Shown one piece after another: positions 8,163 through 15,790 of a stretch of DNA of 32,966 nucleotides. Numbering within the stretch: the stretch's first letter is position 1; every line of letters begins with the position of its first letter. Below the pieces are notes generated by a model, which was given only the letters and a program-made list of their open reading frames with translations, made no database searches and was not told the origin of the DNA. The DNA comes from an uncultured Bacilli bacterium (lineage in GTDB: Bacteria > Bacillota_I > Bacilli_A > RF39 > UBA660), in contig CANRCI010000004.1 in assembly GCA_947629075.1 (NCBI GenBank), positions 1-32,966 on the forward strand. The letters run 5' to 3'. The translations under genes and the position numbers were made by a program.

Positions 8163-8423
8163 TTAATTGGATTTTGTTTGATCTTCAACATACTTATTTA
8201 AATCTTTAGGAACTTTATCATTTACTACTGCTTCAACTATTTTTTTCTTCTTTTCCTCTGATACTTCTTTACCAGTCAAAGTACTGATTTCACCGATTAA
8301 ATCACGGATAACTTTTTCATCTTTCATATCAGAATTTTGAATTTTCGAAGCTAGAGACATAATCGTATTTTTATCAACTTTAGTCTTATTCTCTACTTTT
8401 TTAAAGAAAGAATCTCCAAACAT
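8163..8423 (-). CDS. spoVIF: Stage VI sporulation protein F
   Basis: 86 residues, the family length. The start MFGDSFFKKVENKT and the core IMSLASKIQNSDMKDEK, then VIRDLIGEISTLTGKEVS and KIVEAVVNDKVPKD, match the SpoVIF family (YjcC in Bacillus), a small soluble mother-cell protein needed for normal coat assembly and spore resistance. It is predicted all-helical with no membrane segment. The ATG at 8423 follows a strong AGGAGG. It lies 46 bases downstream of der, with two short palindromes in the gap. The CATATAAT there fits both sigma-A-like and sigma-E-like -10 elements. Confidence 0.88.
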   Translation of the reverse strand: MFGDSFFKKVENKTKVDKNTIMSLASKIQNSDMKDEKVIRDLIGEISTLTGKEVSEEKKKKIVEAVVNDKVPKDLNKYVEDQTKSN

Positions 8424-8469
8424 AAAAAACCTCCTACATAATTATATGTAAGAGATCTCTTTTAGTTCA

Positions 8470-9771
8470 TTATTCATTCCTATTTTTAAACTGAATGACA
8501 ATTGGAGTTCCTTCTAACTCAAAATTTTCACGTATTTTATTTTCTAAATATCTTTCATATGAGAAATGAACAAGCCCTTTATTATTTACATGGAAAGTAA
8601 ATTTCGGTGGCTTCACTCCCGATTGATTGACATAATATATTTTTAATCTGCGTCCCTTATATGAAGGTGGAATATTTAAAAGATAAGCATCATTTATTAC
8701 CTCGTTTAAAGCACTAGTTTGGATTCTTCTCTCGATGTTTTCACTAACTTTAACTATCTCAGGCATAATTAGATGAACATTCTTTTTAGTAAGAGCACTA
8801 CAAAAGATAACTGGAACATAACTTAAAAACTGAAATTCAGCACGAATTAGTTTTAAATATTCTTTAATACTTTTATCTTTAACCGTATCCCATTTATTGA
8901 CGACGATAATTAAACCTTTTCCTTTTTCTAAGACGTAACCTGCAATGTGTTTATCATGTTCAATTATTCCTTCTTCAGCATTGATTACTAGAAGACATAT
9001 ATCACTTCTGTCAATAGCACGCATACTTCTCAATAAACTGTATTTTTCGATTGATTCATAAATTTTTCCTTTTTTTCTAATACCAGCGGTATCGATAACG
9101 ACAAATTCCTCTTTATTAAAAGTAAGGGTGGTATCAACCGCATCACGAGTAGTACCAGCGATATTACTAACGATTACTCTATCTTCATTTAAAAGAGCAT
9201 TTATTAGACTACTCTTACCTACGTTTGGTCGTCCGACCACTGAAAATTTTAAACGGTTATCATCCTTAAATTCTTTCTTATCAAAGTTTTTGACAATCGC
9301 ATCTAAAAGATCGACTATACCACTACCATGTTCACCACTTATAGGAATGATCTCTTCAAATCCCAATTCATAAAAATCATATTTGTGGTGCTCGTATTTA
9401 CTACTATCGGTTTTATTAACAGCAACGATTACTTTTTTCTTACTCTTTCTTAACATATCTCTTACTAGATAGTCATTGCTATTAAGCCCTTCTTTACCAT
9501 CGACTACAAAGACAACTACATCACTTTCATCAATGGCAATCTCAGCTTGAACTTTAATAATATCGTTAAAGTGTTCACCCGATGCATCTATTCCACCAGT
9601 ATCAATTAGGTTGAAATGATAATCGCCAAAATGGACTTCACTATAAATTCGATCACGCGTAACTCCCGGTGTATCTTCAATAATCGATATTTTCTTTCCA
9701 ACTAATTTATTGAAAATAGTACTTTTTCCAACATTAGGAGATCCTACTAAACTGACAGTTGGCAACTTCAT
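8470..9771 (-). CDS. der: Ribosome-assembly GTPase Der (EngA)
   Basis: 433 residues, the family length. Der matures the 50S subunit and is unusual in having two GTPase domains. Domain 1 shows GSPNVGKST, DTGGID and NKTD; domain 2 shows GRPNVGKSS, DTAGIRKKG and NKWD; a KH-like C-terminal domain follows (about 350-433). The frame opens at a GTG (9780) that belongs to the GAGGTG ribosome site, so the ATG at 9771 is chosen. Two promoter-like elements precede it. Its place upstream of spoIVA matches Bacillus order. Confidence 0.97.
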   Translation of the reverse strand: MKLPTVSLVGSPNVGKSTIFNKLVGKKISIIEDTPGVTRDRIYSEVHFGDYHFNLIDTGGIDASGEHFNDIIKVQAEIAIDESDVVVFVVDGKEGLNSNDYLVRDMLRKSKKKVIVAVNKTDSSKYEHHKYDFYELGFEEIIPISGEHGSGIVDLLDAIVKNFDKKEFKDDNRLKFSVVGRPNVGKSSLINALLNEDRVIVSNIAGTTRDAVDTTLTFNKEEFVVIDTAGIRKKGKIYESIEKYSLLRSMRAIDRSDICLLVINAEEGIIEHDKHIAGYVLEKGKGLIIVVNKWDTVKDKSIKEYLKLIRAEFQFLSYVPVIFCSALTKKNVHLIMPEIVKVSENIERRIQTSALNEVINDAYLLNIPPSYKGRRLKIYYVNQSGVKPPKFTFHVNNKGLVHFSYERYLENKIRENFELEGTPIVIQFKNRNE

Positions 9772-9790
9772 TTCACTCACCTCTTTTACT

Positions 9791-9820
9791 ATTATAACAA
9801 ATTATTTATTACCTAAACAA
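9791..9820 (-). promoter_or_regulatory. Promoter P2 of der
   Basis: Minus strand TTGTTT (9815-9820), 18-base spacer, TATAAT (9791-9796), about 20 bases before the der start. Confidence 0.5.
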
Positions 9821-9831
9821 TTACTTGTTGT

Positions 9832-9860
9832 ATTCTACACCTTCTTTTTACACTTGTCAA
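9832..9860 (-). promoter_or_regulatory. Promoter P1 of der
   Basis: Minus strand TTGACA (9855-9860), 17-base spacer, TAGAAT (9832-9837). The -35 overlaps the TGA stop of the gene upstream. Confidence 0.65.
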
Positions 9861-10303
9861 TTAACTTTATCGCAGTCGACATCACGATAGATAACCTTAG
9901 CATATTCGATTAATTTTAAAATGTCATAACTGTTCAAATTACTAGTTTTGATATAAATATTATCATCGTTAATGTATAAATTGTAATTATCGATAAACTC
10001 TAAATCTTTAAACTGTAAATAAAAATCTTTGATATCAATCGAAATCTTTAAATCGATCGAACTGGATAGATTACCGTAATCATCTAATTGAACAAGTTCT
10101 ATAAACATACCAATTTTTTCATCGTAATAGATATCGACTTGATAATATCCTGCTAAAGTTATTTTATATATCTTCATGATTTTAACAAACAATTTTTTTA
10201 AGAAAGTTCTAATACTCTTTTCATCTAAAATATCAAAATCATCTATTAATAAATTATTCAAAAATATTAAATATTTATTTTCTTCTAACTCTTCTAACTT
10301 CAC
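9857..10303 (-). CDS. Hypothetical acidic protein
   Basis: 148 residues; I do not recognise it. It is soluble, acidic and rich in Ile, Asp, Tyr and Asn, and contains no Cys. Predicted as mixed alpha/beta: an N-terminal strand (LEENKYLIFLNN), a helix with a basic run (LKKLFVKIMKIYK), then strands. A distant resemblance in layout to MecA-type adaptors was considered but has no motif support. The frame opens at a GTG at 10312 that is part of the AGGTGG ribosome site; the GTG at 10303 has proper spacing. It ends in TGA. It lies between engB and der, each boundary marked by a terminator or promoter, so it may be transcribed alone. Confidence 0.55.
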   Translation of the reverse strand: MKLEELEENKYLIFLNNLLIDDFDILDEKSIRTFLKKLFVKIMKIYKITLAGYYQVDIYYDEKIGMFIELVQLDDYGNLSSSIDLKISIDIKDFYLQFKDLEFIDNYNLYINDDNIYIKTSNLNSYDILKLIEYAKVIYRDVDCDKVN

Positions 10304-10336
10304 TTTCACCACCTATGGTATAGTATGTCGTTGAAA

Positions 10337-10360
10337 TAAAAAAAGAGACTAAATAGTCTC
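10337..10360 (-). terminator. engB terminator
   Basis: Stem GAGACT / AGTCTC (10345-10350 / 10355-10360) with a run of eight A in front, serving as minus-strand U-tract. The engB stop codon lies in the stem. Confidence 0.7.
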
Positions 10361-10942
10361 AATAGTTAAACTGTCTATTTTCTTTAGTATTTCTTCACGT
10401 CCAAGCTTTGTAATACTTGAAAATAGTATGATATCATCTTGTACTACTATATCTAGAGTATCTTTGATCATTTTTAGATTTTTATCTTTTTTACTAGCTC
10501 CAACTTTATCAGCTTTAGTTGCAACGATTGTAACTGGGATGTTGTAGTATTTTAGAAAGTTATACATCAAAAGATCATCTTCAGTTGGCTTATGTCTAAA
10601 ATCGATTAAAAGAAAGACTCTCTTTAATTCTTCTCTTTTAGATAGATATTCTTCAATCATCATTCCGAATTTTCGTTGTTGATCTTTATTAACTGAAGCA
10701 TAACCATAACCAGGTACATCAACTAAATAGAACTCTTCGTTTACTAAATAGAAATTAATCGTTTGCGTTTTACCAGGTCGTGAAGAAGTTCTAGCGATAT
10801 TTTTTCTGTTGACAAGTGAATTTATAAAACTACTCTTTCCAACATTACTTCTTCCTATCATCATGAATTCTGGTAAGTCATTAGTTGGGTATTGACTGCG
10901 ACGAACAGCCATGATATCTAAATCGACACTATTAATTTTCAT
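10349..10942 (-). CDS. engB: Ribosome-biogenesis GTPase YsxC/EngB
   Basis: 197 residues, family length. It binds the late 50S precursor in the cytoplasm. Seen are G1 GRSNVGKSS, the switch I region with GKTQTINFY, G3 DVPGYGYA and G4 TKADK. The ATG (10940-10942) overlaps by one base the TAA of the upstream nrnA-like gene, and the GAGGTG ribosome site lies inside that gene, so the two are translationally coupled. A terminator covers its stop codon. The pairing with an NrnA-type gene rather than the common lonA or clpX is a local arrangement. Confidence 0.95.
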   Translation of the reverse strand: MKINSVDLDIMAVRRSQYPTNDLPEFMMIGRSNVGKSSFINSLVNRKNIARTSSRPGKTQTINFYLVNEEFYLVDVPGYGYASVNKDQQRKFGMMIEEYLSKREELKRVFLLIDFRHKPTEDDLLMYNFLKYYNIPVTIVATKADKVGASKKDKNLKMIKDTLDIVVQDDIILFSSITKLGREEILKKIDSLTIETI

Positions 10943-11889
10943 TATCTCACCTCATCTTTTTGATAATCGCGACAGGCCTTCTCTAAATCTTTAATCAGTG
11001 CTTCTACCTCTTCCATCGTTTTTACTCTAGCACCACTGGCAAATTGATGGCCACCACCATTATATTTTTCTGCTATTTTATTGATAATTGGACCACGTGA
11101 ACGAATGTTGAATTTGTATAATTTATTTTTAACATCTTCAGAAATAGTAGTCCAAACGATAACTTCATCAATATTATTAAAGTTATTGACCATATTACCA
11201 GCTGATCCGACATCAACTTTAAATTCTTGTAAAATTTTATCGGTAAGTATTATCGAAGCACAACCATATTTTGTCACTTTCATATTTTGAGCTATATAAC
11301 CCTGGAGTCTTATTTCTGAAAGTGGTCTAGCATAGAGATTGCTATATAGTGGTGTTGTATCAAACTCATATTTTTTTAACAATTCACTTATTAATTTATG
11401 AGTCTTATAACTAGTTGAATATAAGAAGCGATTGGAATCAGAAACGATTCCTAAGAACAACGTTTTAGCGATTTCATCATCCATTAATAAATCAGTATGA
11501 TTTATAAGTTCTAAAACTATCTCTGAAGCACTTGAGGCATTGCTATCGATCAATTCAATATCACAGAATTTCTCGATAAAGGGATGATGATCGATCTTTA
11601 TTTTATAAGAGAATTCATCAATATTACGATAATCTACTCGTCGGCGATCCGGAGTGTCAGTAACTATCAATAGAGCATCATCCAACTCTTCCAGTTTATC
11701 TAATTTAGGAAAATAGGAAAACCTAGTCGATGTTGCTCCAACAGCTAAAACCTTCTTTTTAGGAAAGGTCTTACGGATAGAATCGCGAAGTCCAATTTGA
11801 CTGCCTAAAGCATCGGGATCTGCACCGATATGTCGAACTATGACGATGTTATCGTATTTTTTTATTTGTTCAAAAATCTCTTTATACAT
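10942..11889 (-). CDS. nrnA: DHH-family oligoribonuclease / pAp phosphatase (NrnA-like)
   Basis: 315 residues. NrnA degrades 2-5-nt RNAs (including pGpG) and can dephosphorylate pAp. The DHH domain shows the metal ligands in RHIGADPDALGSQ, VTDTPD and KIDHHPFIE. The DHHA1 domain carries the substrate-binding GGGHQFASGAR near the C-terminus. Length and motif order match NrnA rather than GdpP or RecJ: there is no membrane or PAS region. If a GGDEF protein here makes cyclic di-GMP, this enzyme could finish its breakdown, which is inference. The start at 11889 follows AGGAAG. It is the first gene of a two-gene unit with engB. Confidence 0.88.
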   Translation of the reverse strand: MYKEIFEQIKKYDNIVIVRHIGADPDALGSQIGLRDSIRKTFPKKKVLAVGATSTRFSYFPKLDKLEELDDALLIVTDTPDRRRVDYRNIDEFSYKIKIDHHPFIEKFCDIELIDSNASSASEIVLELINHTDLLMDDEIAKTLFLGIVSDSNRFLYSTSYKTHKLISELLKKYEFDTTPLYSNLYARPLSEIRLQGYIAQNMKVTKYGCASIILTDKILQEFKVDVGSAGNMVNNFNNIDEVIVWTTISEDVKNKLYKFNIRSRGPIINKIAEKYNGGGHQFASGARVKTMEEVEALIKDLEKACRDYQKDEVR

Positions 11890-11903
11890 TTATATCTTCC
11901 TAT

Positions 11904-13082
11904 CTATTTTATTAATTCAACTGTATCCATAGCAATCATTAATTCTTCATCAGTTGGAATAACCCAACATTCAATTTTGGAATCTTTACTAGAAATTTTC
12001 TTTTCTTCACGATTAGTGTTATTAGCTTCAATATCAGCAATAACTCCAAGAGCAGCTAAACTTTCCATAATCTTTAATCTAATTAAATTATTGTTTTCCC
12101 CAATTCCTGCTGCAAAAGCGATGACATCACATCCACCTAATTCGACATAATATTGAGCAATATACTTAACGACACTCTTGACGAACATATCTACTGCCAA
12201 ACTACATTTCTCATTACCATCGGCCATTGCTTCTAAAACATCTCTCGTATCATTACTTATCTCACTGATACCTAAGAATCCTGACTTTTTATTTAAGTCG
12301 TCAATTACTTCACCAGCACTCTTACCATATTTCTCCATTACATATGGTATGATTGAAGGATCGATATCACCACTACGCGATCCCATCATAATACCAGCAA
12401 GTGGTGTAAATCCCATCGATGTATCAATACATTTACCATCTTTAATCGCCGTAACACTACCACCATTACCTAAATGACAAGAAATGATTCGTAAATTATC
12501 TTTTTCTTTTATCTCACTTATTCTTTTAGCTATGTAACAATGACTAGTTCCGTGGAAACCATACTTTCTAACATTGTATTCTTCATACCACTTAATAGGT
12601 ACTGGATAAAGATAATCTTTCTTCTCCATCGTCTGATGAAAGGCTGTATCAAAAACAGCAACCATTGGTGTGTTGGGAAGTGCTTCTTTAAAAGCTTTAA
12701 TCCCCAAAACGTTAGCTGGATTGTGAAGTGGTGCTAAATCAGAAAATTTAATGATATCTTCTAGCACTTTATCAGTAATCACAACCGATTTACTATAGAC
12801 ATCAGAACCGTGAACAACACGATGACCAATTCCATCGATCTCTTCTAGTGAAGTAATTATCTTTAATTCCGTTATCTTTTCCATAAGAATCTTAACGGCA
12901 CTATAGTGATCAGTTAATTCTTCTTCTTGTCTTATTTTAAAATCTTTATTTTTTAAAGTGTAATTTGAACCCTCTATCCCGATACGTTCAAATACACCGG
13001 AAAGTAACACTTCTTTATTATCCATATCGATAAGTGAAAACTTTAATGAACTGCTTCCGGCATTAATCGCCATTATTTTCAT
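11904..13082 (-). CDS. ackA: Acetate kinase
   Basis: 392 residues, family length. It interconverts acetyl phosphate plus ADP with acetate plus ATP, giving ATP in fermentation. The phosphate-binding start MKIMAINAGSSSLKFSL is typical, followed by HRVVHGS, the catalytic Asp in VFDTAFHQ, RKYGFHGTSH, HLGNGGSVTAI and GSRSGDIDP. No phosphotransacetylase is in this window. A sigma-A promoter (TTGAAT-N16-TATAAT) precedes it, and only 14 bases separate it from the nrnA start, so read-through is likely. Stop is TAG. Confidence 0.97.
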   Translation of the reverse strand: MKIMAINAGSSSLKFSLIDMDNKEVLLSGVFERIGIEGSNYTLKNKDFKIRQEEELTDHYSAVKILMEKITELKIITSLEEIDGIGHRVVHGSDVYSKSVVITDKVLEDIIKFSDLAPLHNPANVLGIKAFKEALPNTPMVAVFDTAFHQTMEKKDYLYPVPIKWYEEYNVRKYGFHGTSHCYIAKRISEIKEKDNLRIISCHLGNGGSVTAIKDGKCIDTSMGFTPLAGIMMGSRSGDIDPSIIPYVMEKYGKSAGEVIDDLNKKSGFLGISEISNDTRDVLEAMADGNEKCSLAVDMFVKSVVKYIAQYYVELGGCDVIAFAAGIGENNNLIRLKIMESLAALGVIADIEANNTNREEKKISSKDSKIECWVIPTDEELMIAMDTVELIK

Positions 13083-13106
13083 AATATCCCTCTTTCTATC
13101 AAAGAT

Positions 13107-13134
13107 ATTATACTATATATTTAGCCAAATTCAA
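13107..13134 (-). promoter_or_regulatory. ackA promoter
   Basis: Minus strand TTGAAT (13129-13134), 16-base spacer, TATAAT (13107-13112), about 25 bases before the ATG. Confidence 0.6.
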
Positions 13135-13150
13135 AGTTTTTGTCAAAGTA

Positions 13151-13180
13151 AAAAATTAGTAGATAACTCTACTAATTTTT
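13151..13180 (-). terminator. SASP gene terminator
   Basis: A perfect 13-bp stem (13151-13163 with 13168-13180) around loop TAAC. It has A/T tracts on both ends and lies 15 bases past the SASP stop. Confidence 0.82.
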
Positions 13181-13195
13181 ATATCAAAACTTTAA

Positions 13196-13408
13196 TTACT
13201 TATTGTAGTTGTAAGAACCACCTAATTGATTCATTCCGTTTTGAACTAAACGTCTAGTGATTTCACCACCAACACGTCCATTAGCACGGCTAGTTGCATC
13301 TGGTCCTAAATTAACACCAAATTCATTAGCTATTTCATATTTCATTTTATCGATAGCTTGTTTAGCACCAGGAACGTGCATTTTCATTGAATCTTTACTG
13401 TTGTTCAT
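13196..13408 (-). CDS. Alpha/beta-type small acid-soluble spore protein
   Basis: 70 residues, family length. These proteins coat forespore DNA and protect it from UV and heat, then are degraded in germination. Both family signatures are present: [19 protein letters not shown], holding the germination-protease (GPR) site in the E-(I/F)A-x-EFGV region, and the second block [18 protein letters not shown]. The frame opens at a GTG inside the GGAGGTG ribosome site; the ATG at 13408 is the real start. A CATAGTA upstream fits a sigma-G -10, though no -35 stands at the right spacing. It has its own strong terminator, as expected for an abundant monocistronic spore gene. Confidence 0.96.
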   Translation of the reverse strand: MNNSKDSMKMHVPGAKQAIDKMKYEIANEFGVNLGPDATSRANGRVGGEITRRLVQNGMNQLGGSYNYNK

Positions 13409-13478
13409 AGTTTTCACCTCCTACACTACTATGGTGCGAAGATGAAGCTAAATAATACTTGGTAATTTATTCCTTTTT

Positions 13479-14666
13479 TTATAATAAATCAGAAAACTCT
13501 TCGTCTTTTTGATCATCGATAACCAAAGTTTGGTGCTCCAAAACGATTTTATTGATCATATCTTGCCAAGGAAAGTTCTCTTCAAATTTTTCACACATCG
13601 CAAGTGATGGATTAATCACTGGATGTTTAGGTACAAATATCGTACAACAATCCTCAAATGGTAAAATACTAGTTTCATAAGTATCAATCTTTTTAGCAAT
13701 ATCGATTATCTCTAATTTATCAAGACAAGCAACTGGTCTAATAACTGGCATATTGGTAACATTATTGATAACTGACATACTAGTCAACGTCTGACTAGCA
13801 ACTTGACCAATCGATTCACCATTGATAATTATGGGACATTTATTCTCTTTAGCTAATCTTTCAGTTATACGATACATCATACGACGCATAATAGTAATAC
13901 AATATTCTGGTTCAACATTTTTATAAATCGCTTCTTGCAAATCAGTAAAAGGAATGATGTGTAAATGTATTTTATCAGTGTATTTAGAAAGTTTTTTACT
14001 TAAAGTTATAACTTTTTCACGGGCTTCAATACTAGTATGTGGAATTGCTTCAAAATAAATACAATCAATTTTTACGCCACGTTTCAAAGTTAGATATGCC
14101 GCTACTGGTGAATCGATACCACCACTGAGCATAACCATACCACGACCTAAAGTTCCATTGGGATATCCACCTAATCCCTTAAATGCATCAGTATAAATAA
14201 AAGTATACTTATGTCTTATTTCAACATTAAAAATTATCTCAGGATGATGGACATCAACTTTTATATCAGCAATGTTTTTTAAAATTATTCCCCCTAATTG
14301 TCTTGCAAATTCAATACTTTGGACGGGAAATGATTTATCACTACGCTTACACTCAACTTTGAAAGTTTTAAATTTTTCTCTTTTAGCTATTTCCAAAATT
14401 TCTTTTTTAATACCCTCTAAATCGGTATCTATTTTAGTTGCTACTAAATATTCGTGAATTCCAAAAATGTTATTTATTTTTTTTAATATTTGATCTAAAT
14501 CTTCTTCTTTAAACTCAATATACATACGTGAGTTATCTTTAGAGATATCAGTAGAAATATTGCCTAATTTATTTATGATGTTATGGTACAGTGTATTGAC
14601 GAAGAAACCACGATTACCTTTCTTGGTAGTAAGTTCTCCGTACTTAATCATTATAACTTTTTCCAT
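13479..14666 (-). CDS. thiI: tRNA 4-thiouridine synthase ThiI
   Basis: 395 residues, similar to the 401 of the Bacillus enzyme, which lacks the rhodanese tail. It adenylates U8 of tRNA for sulfur insertion and may supply sulfur for thiamine. An N-terminal ferredoxin-like region is followed by a THUMP domain (about 60-165, with RHKYTFIYTDAFKGLGG). The PP-loop ATPase has SGGIDSPVAAYL and, later, INGESIGQVASQT. The C-terminal CCTIFVPKHP lies where family members keep their conserved Cys. The usual nifS-like desulfurase partner is not adjacent. The frame opens at 14696, but the ATG at 14666 follows AGAAAGAAG and matches family starts. Confidence 0.95.
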   Translation of the reverse strand: MEKVIMIKYGELTTKKGNRGFFVNTLYHNIINKLGNISTDISKDNSRMYIEFKEEDLDQILKKINNIFGIHEYLVATKIDTDLEGIKKEILEIAKREKFKTFKVECKRSDKSFPVQSIEFARQLGGIILKNIADIKVDVHHPEIIFNVEIRHKYTFIYTDAFKGLGGYPNGTLGRGMVMLSGGIDSPVAAYLTLKRGVKIDCIYFEAIPHTSIEAREKVITLSKKLSKYTDKIHLHIIPFTDLQEAIYKNVEPEYCITIMRRMMYRITERLAKENKCPIIINGESIGQVASQTLTSMSVINNVTNMPVIRPVACLDKLEIIDIAKKIDTYETSILPFEDCCTIFVPKHPVINPSLAMCEKFEENFPWQDMINKIVLEHQTLVIDDQKDEEFSDLL

Positions 14667-14713
14667 AAATTCACTTCTTTCTAAAAATAATTCCAATTTA
14701 TGATATCAAAAAA

Positions 14714-14744
14714 GAAGAATAAGCACAAGATACTTATTACTTTT
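14714..14744. repeat. Left copy of the 31-bp direct repeat around the ABC module
   Basis: GAAGAATAAGCACAAGATAC and onward matches 17711-17741 at 28 of 31 positions in the same orientation. It lies just upstream of thiI. On the minus strand it is a weakened hairpin followed by CTTCTTTTTT, as if it were the tail of a terminator. Confidence 0.75.
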
Positions 14745-14758
14745 AAATTGTAGAACAC

Positions 14759-14773
14759 TGACTTAATAAGTCA
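14759..14773. promoter_or_regulatory. Palindromic operator candidate for the XRE-ABC gene
   Basis: TGACTTAATAAGTCA is a perfect palindrome with 7-bp arms around a central A. It abuts the -35 of the promoter of the XRE-ABC gene, a good site for autoregulation by that protein's HTH domain. Alternatively, with the TTGTTTTTTTT that follows, it could act as a plus-strand terminator. Confidence 0.5.
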
Positions 14774-14801
14774 TTGTTTTTTTTGTTAGTTTTTATATAA
14801 T
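14774..14801 (+). promoter_or_regulatory. Promoter of the XRE-ABC operon
   Basis: TTGTTT (14774-14779), 16-base spacer, TATAAT (14796-14801), then GAGGTGA before the ATG at 14821. The transcript leader would be very short. Confidence 0.55.
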
Positions 14802-14820
14802 TTTCTTATGAGGTGAGATT

Positions 14821-15780
14821 ATGAATCAAGAGAAAATGGGCAAATTTATTGCGGAACTTCGTATGGAACAAGGTTATACCCAAAAGGAAATTGGTGATAA
14901 ATTAGGTATAACTGATAATTCTGTATCAAAATGGGAAAGAGGAATAAATGCACCTGATATATGTTATTTAAAAGAGTTGGCAGAGATTTTTCATGTTACT
15001 GTTCAAGAAATATTAAATGGTGAGAGAAATTTTAAGAAGAAAGAAATAGATAAAGAACATCACAGTAAAATTTTAGAAGTTAAGAATTTGTCTAAATCTT
15101 TTGGTAAGAGAAAAGTATTAAAAAATATTACATTTGATATTTATGAAGGAGACATCGTCGGTTTAATCGGACCTAATGGTGCTGGTAAAACAACGCTTAT
15201 TAAAACTATCTTAAGTCTTTATAAAAAAGATACTGGTAGTGTTAAAATATGTGGTTATGATAATAAAAAAGATTTAGAAAAGGCTCTTTCTAAAACGGGA
15301 TCAATTATTGAAAATCCTGATTTATATCAAAATATTAGTGGGAGAAAGAATCTAAAGATAACAGCTCTTATCAATGATATAAAAGATAAAGAATACATTG
15401 AGAAAATGATTAAATTTGTCAAACTTGAAGATCGTATTGACGATAAAGTAAAGAAGTATTCATTAGGTATGAAACAACGTTTAGGACTTGCAAATGCCCT
15501 TATCAAAAGACCAAAACTTTTAATATTAGATGAACCAACAAACGGTTTAGATCCCTTAGGAATAAAAGAATTAAGAGGCATTTTAAGAAAGATTTCCCGT
15601 GAAGAAAACATTAGTATTTTGATTAGTAGTCATATTTTATCGGAAGTTGAAAATATATGTGATCGTATTCTCATAATTGATGAAGGCAAAGTGAATAGTG
15701 AATTTGGCATTGAAGAAGTTAAATATAAAAATATCAGTTTAGAAGATGAATATTTTGCTAAAATGAAGAAGGATGAATAA
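14821..15780 (+). CDS. XRE-type HTH fused to an ABC-transporter ATPase
   Basis: 319 residues. Residues about 7-62 form a Cro/C1-type helix-turn-helix (GYTQKEIGDKLGITDNSVSKWERG). A basic linker (about 68-83) joins it to a BcrA/CcmA-type ABC ATPase with Walker A GPNGAGKT at 117-124, signature YSLGMKQR at 213-220, Walker B LLILDEP at 233-239 and an H-loop in SSH. The ATPase is complete except for a short C-terminal end. Such ATPases power ABC-2 permeases, often for peptide-antibiotic resistance or export. The fusion suggests that pump and promoter are linked in one protein. It is the first gene of a plus-strand pair inside a minus-strand region, flanked by direct repeats. Substrate is unknown. 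Confidence 0.9.
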   Translation: MNQEKMGKFIAELRMEQGYTQKEIGDKLGITDNSVSKWERGINAPDICYLKELAEIFHVTVQEILNGERNFKKKEIDKEHHSKILEVKNLSKSFGKRKVLKNITFDIYEGDIVGLIGPNGAGKTTLIKTILSLYKKDTGSVKICGYDNKKDLEKALSKTGSIIENPDLYQNISGRKNLKITALINDIKDKEYIEKMIKFVKLEDRIDDKVKKYSLGMKQRLGLANALIKRPKLLILDEPTNGLDPLGIKELRGILRKISREENISILISSHILSEVENICDRILIIDEGKVNSEFGIEEVKYKNISLEDEYFAKMKKDE

Positions 15781-15790
15781 TAGGTGCATT

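Noticed and set aside
8424-8469. Palindromes AAGAGATCTCTT and ACATAATTATATGT as a der terminator
   Set aside because: On the minus strand no U-tract follows either, so they were not listed as a terminator.
6382-10303. Possible reassigned TGA codon (mollicute code)
   Set aside because: TGA ends the DUF5305-like gene and the unknown gene at 9857, conserved genes such as der, gatA and spoIVA are unbroken, and their Trp codons are TGG.
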